Source: Pararoseomonas sp. SCSIO 73927
GTDB taxonomy: Bacteria; Pseudomonadota; Alphaproteobacteria; Acetobacterales; Acetobacteraceae
Assembly: GCF_037040815.1 (NCBI RefSeq)
Contig: NZ_CP146232.1
Location: forward strand, 3,938,001 to 4,002,000
DNA length: 64,000 nucleotides
Reading direction: 5' to 3'
Within the stretch, counting starts at the first letter, position 1; the number at the start of each line of letters is the position of its first letter. The translations under genes and the position numbers were made by a program. Of the stretch, positions 1 to 7,488 are shown in pieces. The notes beneath the pieces are model-generated. The model made no database searches. It saw only the letters and a list, made by a program, of their open reading frames with translations, and had not been told where the DNA came from.

Positions 1-563
1 ATCGACTTGTTGAGGTTGTGGATCATCATCGCGACGCCGCCGGTGGCGGGCATCGGGAACTCGCCGATCTCCTGCGGCTCACCGCCCTCCGGCACGTAGG
101 TCATCTTGACCTTGCCGGCGCCGGGGACCTTCATCTCGACCGAGCGGTAGATGTCGCCATAGGCGTGGCGGCCGACGACGATGGGCTTGGACCAGTGCGG
201 CACCAGGCGGGGCACGTTCTGGCAGATGATCGGCTCGCGGAAGATGGTGCCGTCCAGGATGTTGCGGATGGTCCCGTTCGGGGACTTCCACATCTTCTTC
301 AGGCCGAACTCCTTCACGCGGGCCTCGTCCGGCGTGATGGTCGCGCACTTGATGCCCACGCCGTACTGCTTCGTGGCGTTCGCGGCATCGACCGTGACCT
401 GGTCGTCGGTCTGATCGCGGTACTCGATGCCGAGGTCGTAGTACTTCAGGTCGACGTCGAGGTAGGGGAGGATCAGCTTCTCCTTGATGAAGCCCCAGAT
501 GATCCGGGTCATCTCATCCCCGTCCATCTCGACGACTGGGGTCTTCACCTTGATCTTGGCCAT
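1..563 (-). CDS. icd: NADP-dependent isocitrate dehydrogenase, N-terminal part (runs off the window)
   Basis: Oxidatively decarboxylates isocitrate to 2-oxoglutarate in the TCA cycle, making NADPH in the cytoplasm. The 187 visible residues match the N-terminal half of the homodimeric, eukaryote-like IDH type common in alphaproteobacteria. Visible marks are [10 protein letters not shown] at residues 11-20, the substrate-binding SPNGTIR at 94-100 and RHAYGD at 132-137. The ATG at 563 begins [10 protein letters not shown], the usual start of this family. The C-terminal part, with the NADP-binding residues, lies beyond base 1. No partner gene overlaps it, and it reads leftward as a separate unit from its neighbours. 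Confidence 0.95.
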   Translation of the reverse strand, partial: MAKIKVKTPVVEMDGDEMTRIIWGFIKEKLILPYLDVDLKYYDLGIEYRDQTDDQVTVDAANATKQYGVGIKCATITPDEARVKEFGLKKMWKSPNGTIRNILDGTIFREPIICQNVPRLVPHWSKPIVVGRHAYGDIYRSVEMKVPGAGKVKMTYVPEGGEPQEIGEFPMPATGGVAMMIHNLNKS

Positions 564-738
564 TCCGATCCTCGTGCGGTCAGGGGCGGGCCGGGCCCGC
601 CGGTCTTAGAACCATGGGCCGGGGGTGGCCCCCCCGGCGGCGGGCGGACATTCGCACCGGGGGCGGGACCGTTCAAGGCGGGGGCGGGGTTTTCGGTGCG
701 CGGCGCGGCACCAGATGGGGCTGAGAGCCGGAAGCGAG

Positions 739-761
739 CCCAGAGGTGAACCCAGAGGTGA
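739..761 (+). repeat. Tandem duplication of a ribosome-binding-site sequence
   Basis: The 11-mer cccagaggtga occurs twice with a 12-base period, directly in front of the small ORF at 764. Each copy holds AGAGGTG, a usable Shine-Dalgarno core. The second copy is correctly spaced for the ATG at 764. The first contains a GTG (746) that is in frame with the same ORF. Confidence 0.6.
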
Positions 762-763
762 CC

Positions 764-958
764 ATGGAACCGATCCGCGAGTGCCCGCATTGCGGGGAGC
801 CGACCGTGCCGAACCGGCTGGGGGACGGGGGCCTCGTCTGTTCCTGCGCCGCGGAGCGGGAACTGCCCGGGCCGAGGCCGGTGGGCGGTGCGCCGCAGCC
901 GGAGGGTACCCGGGCCGATGGGCTCAGCGCCGGGCCGCCGCGGCGCCCGTCGCGCTGA
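764..958 (+). CDS. Small Cys-motif protein of unknown function
   Basis: A 64-residue product with four cysteines in its first 30 residues: CPHC at about residues 7-10 and CSC at about 26-28. This could be a small zinc ribbon. The C-terminal half is Pro/Gly/Arg-rich and looks disordered. The start at 764 is chosen because AGAGGTG lies six bases upstream; GTG at 746 is an in-frame alternative. The 3' end overlaps the convergent cytochrome b561 gene by about 35 bases. I do not recognise a family. It could be a chance ORF in GC-rich DNA, but the Cys spacing and ribosome site favour a real gene. Confidence 0.5.
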   Translation: MEPIRECPHCGEPTVPNRLGDGGLVCSCAAERELPGPRPVGGAPQPEGTRADGLSAGPPRRPSR

Positions 959-1553
959 GGGTGGGTGCCGGCGCCCCCAGGCGGCCGGCCATGCGCGGCA
1001 GCACGTCGTGGCCCCGTGCGAAGCGGTGGATAAGGACCATCCCCACGTGCCCGGCCACCACGGCGAGCAGGAACCAGCCCAGCTCGCCATGGGCGGCGTT
1101 CCCTGCTTCCACCAGCGCCGGGATCTTCGCCTCCCGCGCGTCCCAGAGAGGAAGGCCGAAAGGGGCGAAGGCTCGGCCGGACCCGTACTGCCGCAGAAGG
1201 GCAAGGCTGGGGACGGCGATCATCAGGGCGTAGATCGCGAGATGGCCGAGCCGTGCGGCCCATCCCAGAAGGCCCGGGCCGTGTGGCGGGCGGTGCCGCG
1301 CGCTGAACAGCCCCCAGGCGCCGCGCAGGAGGACGAGCACGAAGAGCAGCGTGCCGACCCCGTAATGCGTGCCGACGAAAAAGGAGGAGAGGGGATGACG
1401 GCCCAGGGCCAGTTTGATCCCCATCCCCGCGAACTGCCAGGCGAAGAGGGCCGCCATGCCCCAGTGCAGCGCCCGGCTGACGAGGCCGTAGCGGTCCGGT
1501 GAGTCGAAGAGGGGACCTCGGGACACCGGCGACTCTCCATGGGGCCGAGACAT
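924..1553 (-). CDS. Cytochrome b561 family protein
   Basis: Inner-membrane di-heme cytochrome of the bacterial CybB type, passing electrons from ubiquinol or another small donor. The 209-residue product has about four hydrophobic helices. Histidines are placed as haem ligands in this family: ALHWGM near the N terminus, GTHYGV in the second helix, and AAHGELGW and VGMVLIHRF in the later helices. The ATG at 1553 (MSRPHGE) is preferred over the one at 1595, which would add an Arg-rich stretch unlike the family. The last 15-20 residues are Ala-rich. The gene stands alone, convergent with the small Cys-motif gene. Confidence 0.85.
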   Translation of the reverse strand: MSRPHGESPVSRGPLFDSPDRYGLVSRALHWGMAALFAWQFAGMGIKLALGRHPLSSFFVGTHYGVGTLLFVLVLLRGAWGLFSARHRPPHGPGLLGWAARLGHLAIYALMIAVPSLALLRQYGSGRAFAPFGLPLWDAREAKIPALVEAGNAAHGELGWFLLAVVAGHVGMVLIHRFARGHDVLPRMAGRLGAPAPTLSATGAAAARR

Positions 1554-1612
1554 GGAGGCGATGTTAGCCCGGCGCCTGCCGCGCCGCACCGCCATCCTTG
1601 TTCTGAAGCGTT

Positions 1613-2014
1613 TCAGTCCGGGATGATCGCCGTGGCCTCGATCTCCAGCCGCGCCTCGGGCTCGGCCAGCGCCACCACCTGCACCAGCGCCATGGCCGGG
1701 AAGTTCCGGCCCATCACGGCGCGGTAGGCACGGCCGAGATCGGGCAGGCAGCCCCGGTACTCCTCCATGTCCACCACGTACCAGGTGAGGCGGCCGATAT
1801 GCTCCGGGCCGGCGCCGGCCTCCTGCAGCACGGCGAGGATGTTCCGCAGGGCCCTCTCCGTCTGGGCCACGAAGCCCTGGGCGAAGCGCCCCGCCTCGTC
1901 CCAGCCGACCTGGCCGCCGACGAGCACCACCCGGCCGCGGCCGGCCATGCCGTTCGAATAGCCCTTCGGGGCGGGCCAGCCGGGGGGCTGGAGGTTCTGG
2001 AGCGGGGCGCTCAT
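1613..2014 (-). CDS. RidA family protein (enamine/imine deaminase-like)
   Basis: A 133-residue RidA/YjgF/UK114-type protein. Family members are small trimers that hydrolyse reactive enamines and imines to ketones and ammonia. Visible signatures are VVLVGGQVGWD near residue 30, QTERALRNI near 51 and a C-terminal ARLEIEATAI strand. It is the last gene of the leftward aromatic-acid operon, and its ATG overlaps the stop of the thioesterase gene. That placement suggests a pathway role, perhaps removing the amino group of an aminocyclohexene-CoA intermediate. This role is inference. The conserved Arg of canonical RidA seems to be represented by the Arg in EARLEIE. Confidence 0.85.
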   Translation of the reverse strand: MSAPLQNLQPPGWPAPKGYSNGMAGRGRVVLVGGQVGWDEAGRFAQGFVAQTERALRNILAVLQEAGAGPEHIGRLTWYVVDMEEYRGCLPDLGRAYRAVMGRNFPAMALVQVVALAEPEARLEIEATAIIPD

Positions 2015-2496
2015 GCCGGGATCTCCTGGCCTGCCATGGGGCCGCACTCCAGCTGGTAGCGCAGCAGGGCGGCGCGCAGCTCGGGCGGGACGGGGGTGCT
2101 GGTGCGGGTGGCGAGGTGGTTGGTGGCGGTGACGAGGTCCAGCCGGGCCAGCTCCTCCTCCCCGCGGTGGACGTGCATGTCGAGCGCGTAGGAGGCGTTG
2201 CCGAGGCGGCGGAGCAGCGGCGTCAGCAGCACTTCGTCCCCCATCATGGCCGGGCGCATGAACTCTCCGCCGGCATGGACGAAGCCGGTGCCGATGCCGC
2301 GCTCCGCGTGCAGGGCGTGGAAATCGATCCCGAGGCGCAGGCGGAACAGGTCCTCCACCGCCGCGCTCGCCATGATGAACCAGTTCGGGAAGAAGAGGAT
2401 CCCGGCCGGGTCGCAATCGCCGAAGCGCACGCGGAAGGGCGCGCGGAAGGCGGACCGGGGCAGCGAGGAGGCCAGGACCGGCTCGGGGCGGCTCAT
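2011..2496 (-). CDS. Acyl-CoA thioesterase, 4-hydroxybenzoyl-CoA thioesterase (hot-dog) family
   Basis: A 161-residue hot-dog-fold thioesterase. The RFGDCDPAGILFFPNWF motif near residues 24-40 carries the Asp of the 4-HBA-CoA thioesterase active site. The helix and sheet following it fit a tetrameric 4-HBT enzyme. It would hydrolyse an aryl- or alicyclic-CoA ester, freeing CoA from dead-end intermediates or editing the ligase's products. The gene overlaps both neighbours by four bases (ligase upstream, RidA downstream), so it is translationally coupled inside the aromatic-acid operon. Confidence 0.87.
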   Translation of the reverse strand: MSRPEPVLASSLPRSAFRAPFRVRFGDCDPAGILFFPNWFIMASAAVEDLFRLRLGIDFHALHAERGIGTGFVHAGGEFMRPAMMGDEVLLTPLLRRLGNASYALDMHVHRGEEELARLDLVTATNHLATRTSTPVPPELRAALLRYQLECGPMAGQEIPA

Positions 2497-4151
2497 CCGG
2501 CCGCCATCTTCCGCAGGGCGAAGCGCTGGAGCTTGCCGGACTCGGTGCGCGGCATGGCCTCCAGGAACTCGATGGCGCGCGGGGACTTGAAGGGCGCGAT
2601 CTCGGCCTTCACGTGGTCCTGCAAGGCCTTCGCGAGCGCGTCGCTCGGCAGGTGCTCGGGTTTCAGGGAGACGTAGGCCTTCACGATCTGGCCGCCCTTG
2701 CCGTCCGGCGCGGCCACCACGCCGCATTCCCGCACGGCGGGGTGGGTGAGGAGGGCGCCCTCCACCTCCGGGCCCGCGATGTTGTAGCCGGCGGCGATGA
2801 TCATGTCGTCGCCGCGGCCCTGGTAGCGGAAGAAGCCGTCCTCCTCCTGCACGTAGACGTCGCCAGGGATGTTCCAGCCGTGGCGGACGTAGTCGGTCTG
2901 CCGGGGGTCGTCGAGGTAGCGGCAGCCGATAGGACCGCGCACCGCCAGCCAGCCGGCCGTGCTGCGGGGAACCTCGTTCCCGTCGTCATCGACTACCTTC
3001 GCCTGGTAGCCGGGGACGGGAAGGCCGGTATAGCCGGGGCGCAGCGTCTCCTCCGGCGCGGCGAGGTAGATGTGCAGCATCTCCGTTCCGCCAATGCCGT
3101 CCATGAGGCGGAGGCCGGTTGCCTTCTCCCAGGCGTCGAAGATGGCCTTGGGCAGGGTCTCCCCGGCGGAGACGCACTTGCGGAGGGAGGAGAGATCGAA
3201 GGCGTCGGCCTTCTGCGCCATCACGCGGTAGGCGGTGGGGGCGGTGAAGCAGACCGTGGCGCGGTACTTCTCGATCGCCTGCAGCAACTCGTCCGGCCCC
3301 GCCTTCTCCAGCACGATGCCGGTGGCGCCGATACGGAAGGGGAAGAGGGCAAGGCCGCCGAGGCCGAAGGTGAAGGCGAGGGGGGCGGAGCCGATGAACC
3401 GGTCGGACGGCTCGGCGCGGAGGACGTGGCGCGCGTAGCCGTCGCAGATGATCAGCATGTCCCGGTGGAAGTGCATCGTCCCCTTCGGCCTGCCCGTGGT
3501 GCCGGAGGTGAAGCTGATGAGGCAGACATCGTCCGCCGCCGTGTCGCAGGCGGTGAAGTCCGGCGAGGCGGCTTCGCAGCGGGCCTCGAGGTCGCCGCTC
3601 CCCCAGTAGACGAGGTGCCGGAGATGGCTCGCCTCGGTCGCGGCCTTCTCCATTTCCTCCCGCAGCTTGACGTCGCAGAGGGCGTGGGTGATCCGCGCCT
3701 TCTCCAGCATCTGGCCCAACTCCTTCGCGCGGAGGAGGGGCATGGTGGCGACGACCACGCCGCCCGCCTTCAGCACGGCGAGGTAGGTTGCGACCATCCA
3801 GTTGTTGTTTGCGCTGCGGAGCATGACGCGGTTGCCCGGCACCATGCCGAGGTCCCGCACCAGCACGTTGCAGATGCGGTTCACCCGGTCCAGCAGATCC
3901 GCGTAGGTGAGCGTCTCCTCCGGGGAGATGAGGGCAATGCTATCGCCGCGGCCCTCCTCCACGTTGCGATCCAGGAACTCCGCCGCGCAGTTCAGGCGGT
4001 GCGGGTACTTGTAGTCGTCCAACTCGAAGGAGAGCTCGGGCCAGAGGTGGCGCGGGGGTAGGTTGTCCCGCGGAAAGGTGTCGGTGTGCCCGCTCGGGGC
4101 GAAGTCCGGTGTGGCGCCGGAGAACTCGGCCACTACGATCTCGGTTTGCAT
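2493..4151 (-). CDS. abmG: Aryl-CoA ligase, probable 2-aminobenzoate-CoA ligase
   Basis: A 552-residue ANL-superfamily adenylate-forming ligase that would activate 2-aminobenzoate (or a related aromatic acid) to its CoA ester at the cost of ATP to AMP. Visible motifs are the phosphate loop TSGTTGRPKGT at residues 215-225, GIGGTE at 352-357, the hinge region RGDDMIIAAGYNI at 446-458 and the C-terminal catalytic Lys in SGKLQR (Lys540). The N-terminal segment (PRDNLPPRHLWPE) is of the benzoate/2-aminobenzoate-CoA ligase type. The neighbouring monooxygenase/reductase fusion supports the anthranilate reading; benzoate or salicylate are alternatives. The gene overlaps the acyl-CoA dehydrogenase stop by 19 bases. 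Confidence 0.85.
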   Translation of the reverse strand: MQTEIVVAEFSGATPDFAPSGHTDTFPRDNLPPRHLWPELSFELDDYKYPHRLNCAAEFLDRNVEEGRGDSIALISPEETLTYADLLDRVNRICNVLVRDLGMVPGNRVMLRSANNNWMVATYLAVLKAGGVVVATMPLLRAKELGQMLEKARITHALCDVKLREEMEKAATEASHLRHLVYWGSGDLEARCEAASPDFTACDTAADDVCLISFTSGTTGRPKGTMHFHRDMLIICDGYARHVLRAEPSDRFIGSAPLAFTFGLGGLALFPFRIGATGIVLEKAGPDELLQAIEKYRATVCFTAPTAYRVMAQKADAFDLSSLRKCVSAGETLPKAIFDAWEKATGLRLMDGIGGTEMLHIYLAAPEETLRPGYTGLPVPGYQAKVVDDDGNEVPRSTAGWLAVRGPIGCRYLDDPRQTDYVRHGWNIPGDVYVQEEDGFFRYQGRGDDMIIAAGYNIAGPEVEGALLTHPAVRECGVVAAPDGKGGQIVKAYVSLKPEHLPSDALAKALQDHVKAEIAPFKSPRAIEFLEAMPRTESGKLQRFALRKMAAG

Positions 4152-5329
4152 GGGGACGTTTCCTCGGACCGTGCGCGCTCGGCGCGGGCGATGTCGCGCT
4201 CGGAGCGCGCGATAATGATCCGTTGAACTTCGCTGGCGCCCTCGTAGACGCGCAGCGCGCGAACCTCCCGATAAAGCTTTTCTGCGGGGTGGTCGCGGAC
4301 GACGCCGTGCCCCCCGTGTATTTGCACGCAGCGATCGGCCACGCGCTGCGCGGCCTCCGTGGCGTGGAGCTTGGCCATGGACGCCTCTCGCGAGACGCGG
4401 GGCGTGCCGGAATCCTTGAGCCAGGCGGCGCGGTAGACGAGGAGGGCGGAGGTCTCCACGTCCACGGCGCTCTCGGCGATGGCCGCCTGGGTCATCCCCT
4501 GCTCGAAGAGCGGGCCGCCGAAAAGATGGCGGCTGCCCGCGCGCGCCACGGTGAGGTCCAGGGCGTGGCGGGCAAAGCCGAGGGCGGCGGCGCCGACGGT
4601 CGCGCGGAACACGTCCAGCGTGGCCATGGCGACCTTGAAGCCGTCGCCGGGCGCGCCGAGGCGATGGCTGTCCGGCACGCGCATGCCCTCGAAGCGCAGC
4701 GTGGCGAGGGGGTGGGGGGCGGAGACCTCGATGCGCTCGGCGATGTGAAGACCGGGCGTGTCGGCGGGGACCAGGAACGCGGTGAGGCCCTTGGCGCCGG
4801 CCGCCTCGCCGCTGCGGGCAAAGACGACGTAGGTGGCGGCGATGCCGCCGTTGCTGATCCAGGTCTTGGTGCCGTCGATGACCCAGTCGTCGCCGTCCCG
4901 GCGCGCGATGGTGGCGAGGGCCGAGACGTCGGAACCGGCCTCGGGCTCGCTGAGGGCGAAGGCGGCCAGGGCGGTGCCGGCGCGAGCGGCGGGGAGATAG
5001 CGGGCCTTCAGCTCATCGCTGCCGAAGAGGGTAAGGGAGCCGGTGCCCAGCCCCTGCATGGCGAAGGCGAAGTCCGCCAGGCCGGAGAAGCGGGCCAGCG
5101 TCTCCCGAGCGATGCAGAGGGCGCGGACATCCAGCCTGCCGTTCTCCGGCACGGCCATGCGGAGCAGCCCGGCCTCGCCCATGGCGCGGGCGAGGTTGCG
5201 GCAGGCCTCGTCCGTACCGCCTTCGGACAGGCGCTCGGCGTTGGCGGCAGCCCATTCCTCCACCTCTGCCGCCCATTCCCTGTGGCGAGGTTCGAGGAAG
5301 GGCCAGTTCAGGAAGTCGCGGTCAGCCAT
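4133..5329 (-). CDS. Acyl-CoA dehydrogenase
   Basis: A 398-residue FAD-dependent acyl-CoA dehydrogenase. The FAD/substrate motif [13 protein letters not shown] is in the middle domain. The C-terminal signature [19 protein letters not shown] runs into [14 protein letters not shown]. In this cluster it probably oxidises a ring-reduced or ring-opened CoA intermediate downstream of the monooxygenase/reductase, passing electrons to ETF. The ATG at 5329 overlaps the stop of the enoyl-CoA hydratase (ATGA). An in-frame start at 5461 would extend it far into that gene and is rejected. Confidence 0.9.
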   Translation of the reverse strand: MADRDFLNWPFLEPRHREWAAEVEEWAAANAERLSEGGTDEACRNLARAMGEAGLLRMAVPENGRLDVRALCIARETLARFSGLADFAFAMQGLGTGSLTLFGSDELKARYLPAARAGTALAAFALSEPEAGSDVSALATIARRDGDDWVIDGTKTWISNGGIAATYVVFARSGEAAGAKGLTAFLVPADTPGLHIAERIEVSAPHPLATLRFEGMRVPDSHRLGAPGDGFKVAMATLDVFRATVGAAALGFARHALDLTVARAGSRHLFGGPLFEQGMTQAAIAESAVDVETSALLVYRAAWLKDSGTPRVSREASMAKLHATEAAQRVADRCVQIHGGHGVVRDHPAEKLYREVRALRVYEGASEVQRIIIARSERDIARAERARSEETSPCKPRS

Positions 5330-6138
5330 CAGTCGCCCTCGAACACCGGGCGGCGCTTGGCGGCGAATGCCTCGTAGGCGCGGCGGAAATCCTTTGTCGT
5401 CATGCAGAGGGCCTGGGCGACGGCCTCGGCCTCGATCGCCTGCTCCACTGACATGGACCACTCCATGGCGAGCATCCGTTTTGTCATGGCGTTGGCGAAG
5501 CCGGGGCCTTCCGTGATCTGGCGGGCGAGGTCGGCAGCGGTCTCCGTTAGTGCGTCCGGCTCGACGGCGCGGGAGAAGAATCCCCAGTCCAGTCCTTCCT
5601 GCGCGCTCATCGAGCGACCGGTGTAGAGGAGCTCAGAGGCGCGGCCCTGGCCGATGATGCGGGGCAGGATGGCGCAAGCGCCCATGTCGCAGCCGGCGAG
5701 GCCAACGCGGTTGAAGAGGAAGGCGACCTTCGCGCGCGGGGTCGCGATGCGGATGTCGGAGGCCATGGCGATGATGGCGCCGGCCCCGGCCGCGATGCCG
5801 TCCACGGCGGAGAGGATGGGCTGCGGGCAGGCGCGCATGGCCTTCACGAGGTCGCCCGTCATGGCCGTGAACCTCATTAGGCCCTTGGTGTCGCGGTCCA
5901 GCAGCGGGCCGATGATCTCGTGCACGTCGCCGCCGGAGCAGAAATTGCCGCCGGCGCCGGAGACGACGAAAGCCCCCACGCTGTCGTCCTGCACCGCTTC
6001 CCGGAACAGGCGGACGAGCTCGGCGTAGGATTCAAAGGTCAGCGGGTTCTTCCGCTCCGGCCGATCCAGCAGGATGGAGGCGACCTTGCCCTCCACCGTC
6101 AGCCGTACGTGCTGCGCGTTGAAGTCCTTCAGGCTCAT
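5329..6138 (-). CDS. Enoyl-CoA hydratase/isomerase family protein
   Basis: A 269-residue crotonase-fold protein. The oxyanion-hole segments are visible as [15 protein letters not shown] and [20 protein letters not shown], which polarise the thioester carbonyl of a CoA substrate. It would hydrate, isomerise or hydrolytically open the alicyclic ring intermediate of the aerobic CoA pathway. The [12 protein letters not shown] segment, where crotonases carry a catalytic residue, has Cys/Asp rather than the usual Glu of true hydratases, so a ring hydrolase or isomerase is possible. It is coupled by ATGA overlaps to the MarR gene upstream and the acyl-CoA dehydrogenase downstream. Confidence 0.88.
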   Translation of the reverse strand: MSLKDFNAQHVRLTVEGKVASILLDRPERKNPLTFESYAELVRLFREAVQDDSVGAFVVSGAGGNFCSGGDVHEIIGPLLDRDTKGLMRFTAMTGDLVKAMRACPQPILSAVDGIAAGAGAIIAMASDIRIATPRAKVAFLFNRVGLAGCDMGACAILPRIIGQGRASELLYTGRSMSAQEGLDWGFFSRAVEPDALTETAADLARQITEGPGFANAMTKRMLAMEWSMSVEQAIEAEAVAQALCMTTKDFRRAYEAFAAKRRPVFEGD

Positions 6139-6638
6139 GCGCCTGCCTCCGAGATGGCGGCGCGCACGCCGCGGCGGGTACGGTCCAGCAGGCGCAGCAG
6201 CGCGGCGCGATCCGTGGCGGAAAGGCCGCCGAGGAGTTCCGCCACCCAGTCCTCGTGCGCCTCCGTCTGCCGGGCGAACTCGCGGCGGCCTTGCGGGGTC
6301 AGGCGCAGCGTGACGGCGCGGCGGTCCTGCTCCACGACGCGGCGTTCGATCAGCCCTTCCTCCTCCAGCCGCGCGGCGAGGCCGGTGACGTTGCCGCCCG
6401 TGACCATCATGCGGCGGCTGATCTCGCCGGGGGTCAGGCCGTCCTCGGCGCGCTCCAGCTGGGCGAGGAAGTCGAAGCGGGGGAGGGTGGTGTCGAAGTT
6501 GGCGCGCAGGCGGCGGCGGATCTCGGCCTCGATCAGGCGGGCGCAGGAGAGCATGCGGAGCCAGAGGCGGAGATTGTCCTTGTGGCCGGCAGGGGCATCG
6601 GCGAGTGCGGTCTCGGCGTCTATGTGGGGGCTCACGGG
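6135..6638 (-). CDS. MarR family transcriptional regulator, probable repressor of the aromatic-acid operon
   Basis: A winged-helix MarR-type dimer of 166 residues. The helix-turn-helix and wing lie around [35 protein letters not shown] and the [14 protein letters not shown] wing. Proteins of this class in aromatic CoA pathways are usually repressors released by the aryl-CoA intermediate. The gene is the second of the operon, and its start overlaps the SDR stop. It would control the two TTGAAGCCTAAA dyads between the SDR and the monooxygenase/reductase; this link is inferred from position, not shown. Confidence 0.88.
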   Translation of the reverse strand, partial: PVSPHIDAETALADAPAGHKDNLRLWLRMLSCARLIEAEIRRRLRANFDTTLPRFDFLAQLERAEDGLTPGEISRRMMVTGGNVTGLAARLEEEGLIERRVVEQDRRAVTLRLTPQGRREFARQTEAHEDWVAELLGGLSATDRAALLRLLDRTRRGVRAAISEAGA

Positions 6639-7384
6639 ACTTCGCCCCCATCGACGGCCAGGGCGCGGCCGTTCACGGCGCTGGCTGCGTCGCTACAAAG
6701 GAAAAGGACGGCGGCGGCCACCTCCTCCGGCTGCACCAGGCGGCCCTGGGGGTTGTGCCTCGCCAGTTCCGCGCGGGCCTCGGCCTCGCTGCGGCCGGTC
6801 TTGGACACGATGCGGGCGACGCTCTCGGCCACGATGTCGGTTTCCGTGAAGCCGGGGCAGACGGCATTCACGGTCACGCCCTTGGCGGCCACTTCCAGCG
6901 CCAGGGCGCGCGTGAGGCCGAGGACGGCGTGCTTGGAGGCGACGTAGGCCGAGACGTAGGGGTAGCCGCGCATGGCCGCGGTAGAGGCGATGTTCACCAC
7001 CCGCCCCCAGCCCCCGCCCAGCATGCCGGGCAGGGCGGCGCGGGTGGCGGAAACCGCGCCGAGCAGGTTCACCCGCAGCATCCGTTCCCAGAGGGGGGCG
7101 TCGGTCTTCAGGAAGGGGGCGCTCTCGGCGGCGCCGGCCGCGTTGACGAGGATGGCCGGGGAACCCGCGCGGGCGATGGCGGCGGCCATGGCGCCCTCCG
7201 CTGTCACGTCCGCCACCTCGAAGCCCGCGGCCTTGCCGGCGGCCAGGGCGGCCCGCAACGGCCCTTCCCGCCGGCCGAGGACGGTTACGCAGGCGCCGGC
7301 GGCGGTCAGCGCGGCCGCGACGGCAAGGCCGATGCCCGTGCCGCCCCCCGTGACCATCGCGTGCCGACCGGTGATGCCGTCCAT
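6632..7384 (-). CDS. Short-chain dehydrogenase/reductase
   Basis: A 250-residue classical SDR. It has the cofactor motif TGGGTGIG at residues 12-19, NAAG at 81-84, the catalytic Ser134 in NIAS, and Tyr147/Lys151 in YVASK. The C-terminal CPGFTETDI and DGGEVP segments are typical of 3-hydroxyacyl-CoA or cyclic alcohol dehydrogenases. It is the first gene of the leftward operon and probably oxidises a hydroxyl on the alicyclic CoA intermediate with NAD(P). Its start codon lies six bases from one copy of the operator-like dyad. Confidence 0.88.
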   Translation of the reverse strand: MDGITGRHAMVTGGGTGIGLAVAAALTAAGACVTVLGRREGPLRAALAAGKAAGFEVADVTAEGAMAAAIARAGSPAILVNAAGAAESAPFLKTDAPLWERMLRVNLLGAVSATRAALPGMLGGGWGRVVNIASTAAMRGYPYVSAYVASKHAVLGLTRALALEVAAKGVTVNAVCPGFTETDIVAESVARIVSKTGRSEAEARAELARHNPQGRLVQPEEVAAAVLFLCSDAASAVNGRALAVDGGEVP

Positions 7385-7389
7385 GATGC

Positions 7390-7403
7390 TTGAAGCCTAA
7401 AAT
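7390..7403. promoter_or_regulatory. Operator-like dyad, copy 1 (TTGAAGCCTAAA)
   Basis: Imperfect palindrome of the form TTnAnGCnTnAA, sitting immediately upstream of the SDR start codon. The same 12-mer recurs 55 bp away, close to the divergent monooxygenase gene. Size, symmetry and placement suit a dimeric MarR regulator. That the MarR protein of this operon binds here is inference. Confidence 0.6.
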
Positions 7404-7444
7404 GTTTTCCCGGCGGCCCGCAAGCGTGTTGAAAGCGCCAATAG

Positions 7445-7458
7445 TTGAAGCCTAAATT
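7445..7458. promoter_or_regulatory. Operator-like dyad, copy 2 (TTGAAGCCTAAA)
   Basis: Second identical 12-mer, 31 bases upstream of the ATG of the monooxygenase/reductase fusion gene and in the same orientation as copy 1. The flanking AATTATT is AT-rich for this genome, as expected near a promoter. Each copy would serve one of the two divergent transcripts. Confidence 0.6.
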
Positions 7459-7488
7459 ATTCGGGTTCGGGTACCCAGGAGGCTCTCC

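Noticed and set aside
2613..4061. 482-codon open frame on the plus strand opposite the CoA ligase
   Set aside because: Val/Ala/Gly/His-rich shadow of the ligase; no ribosome site or motif.
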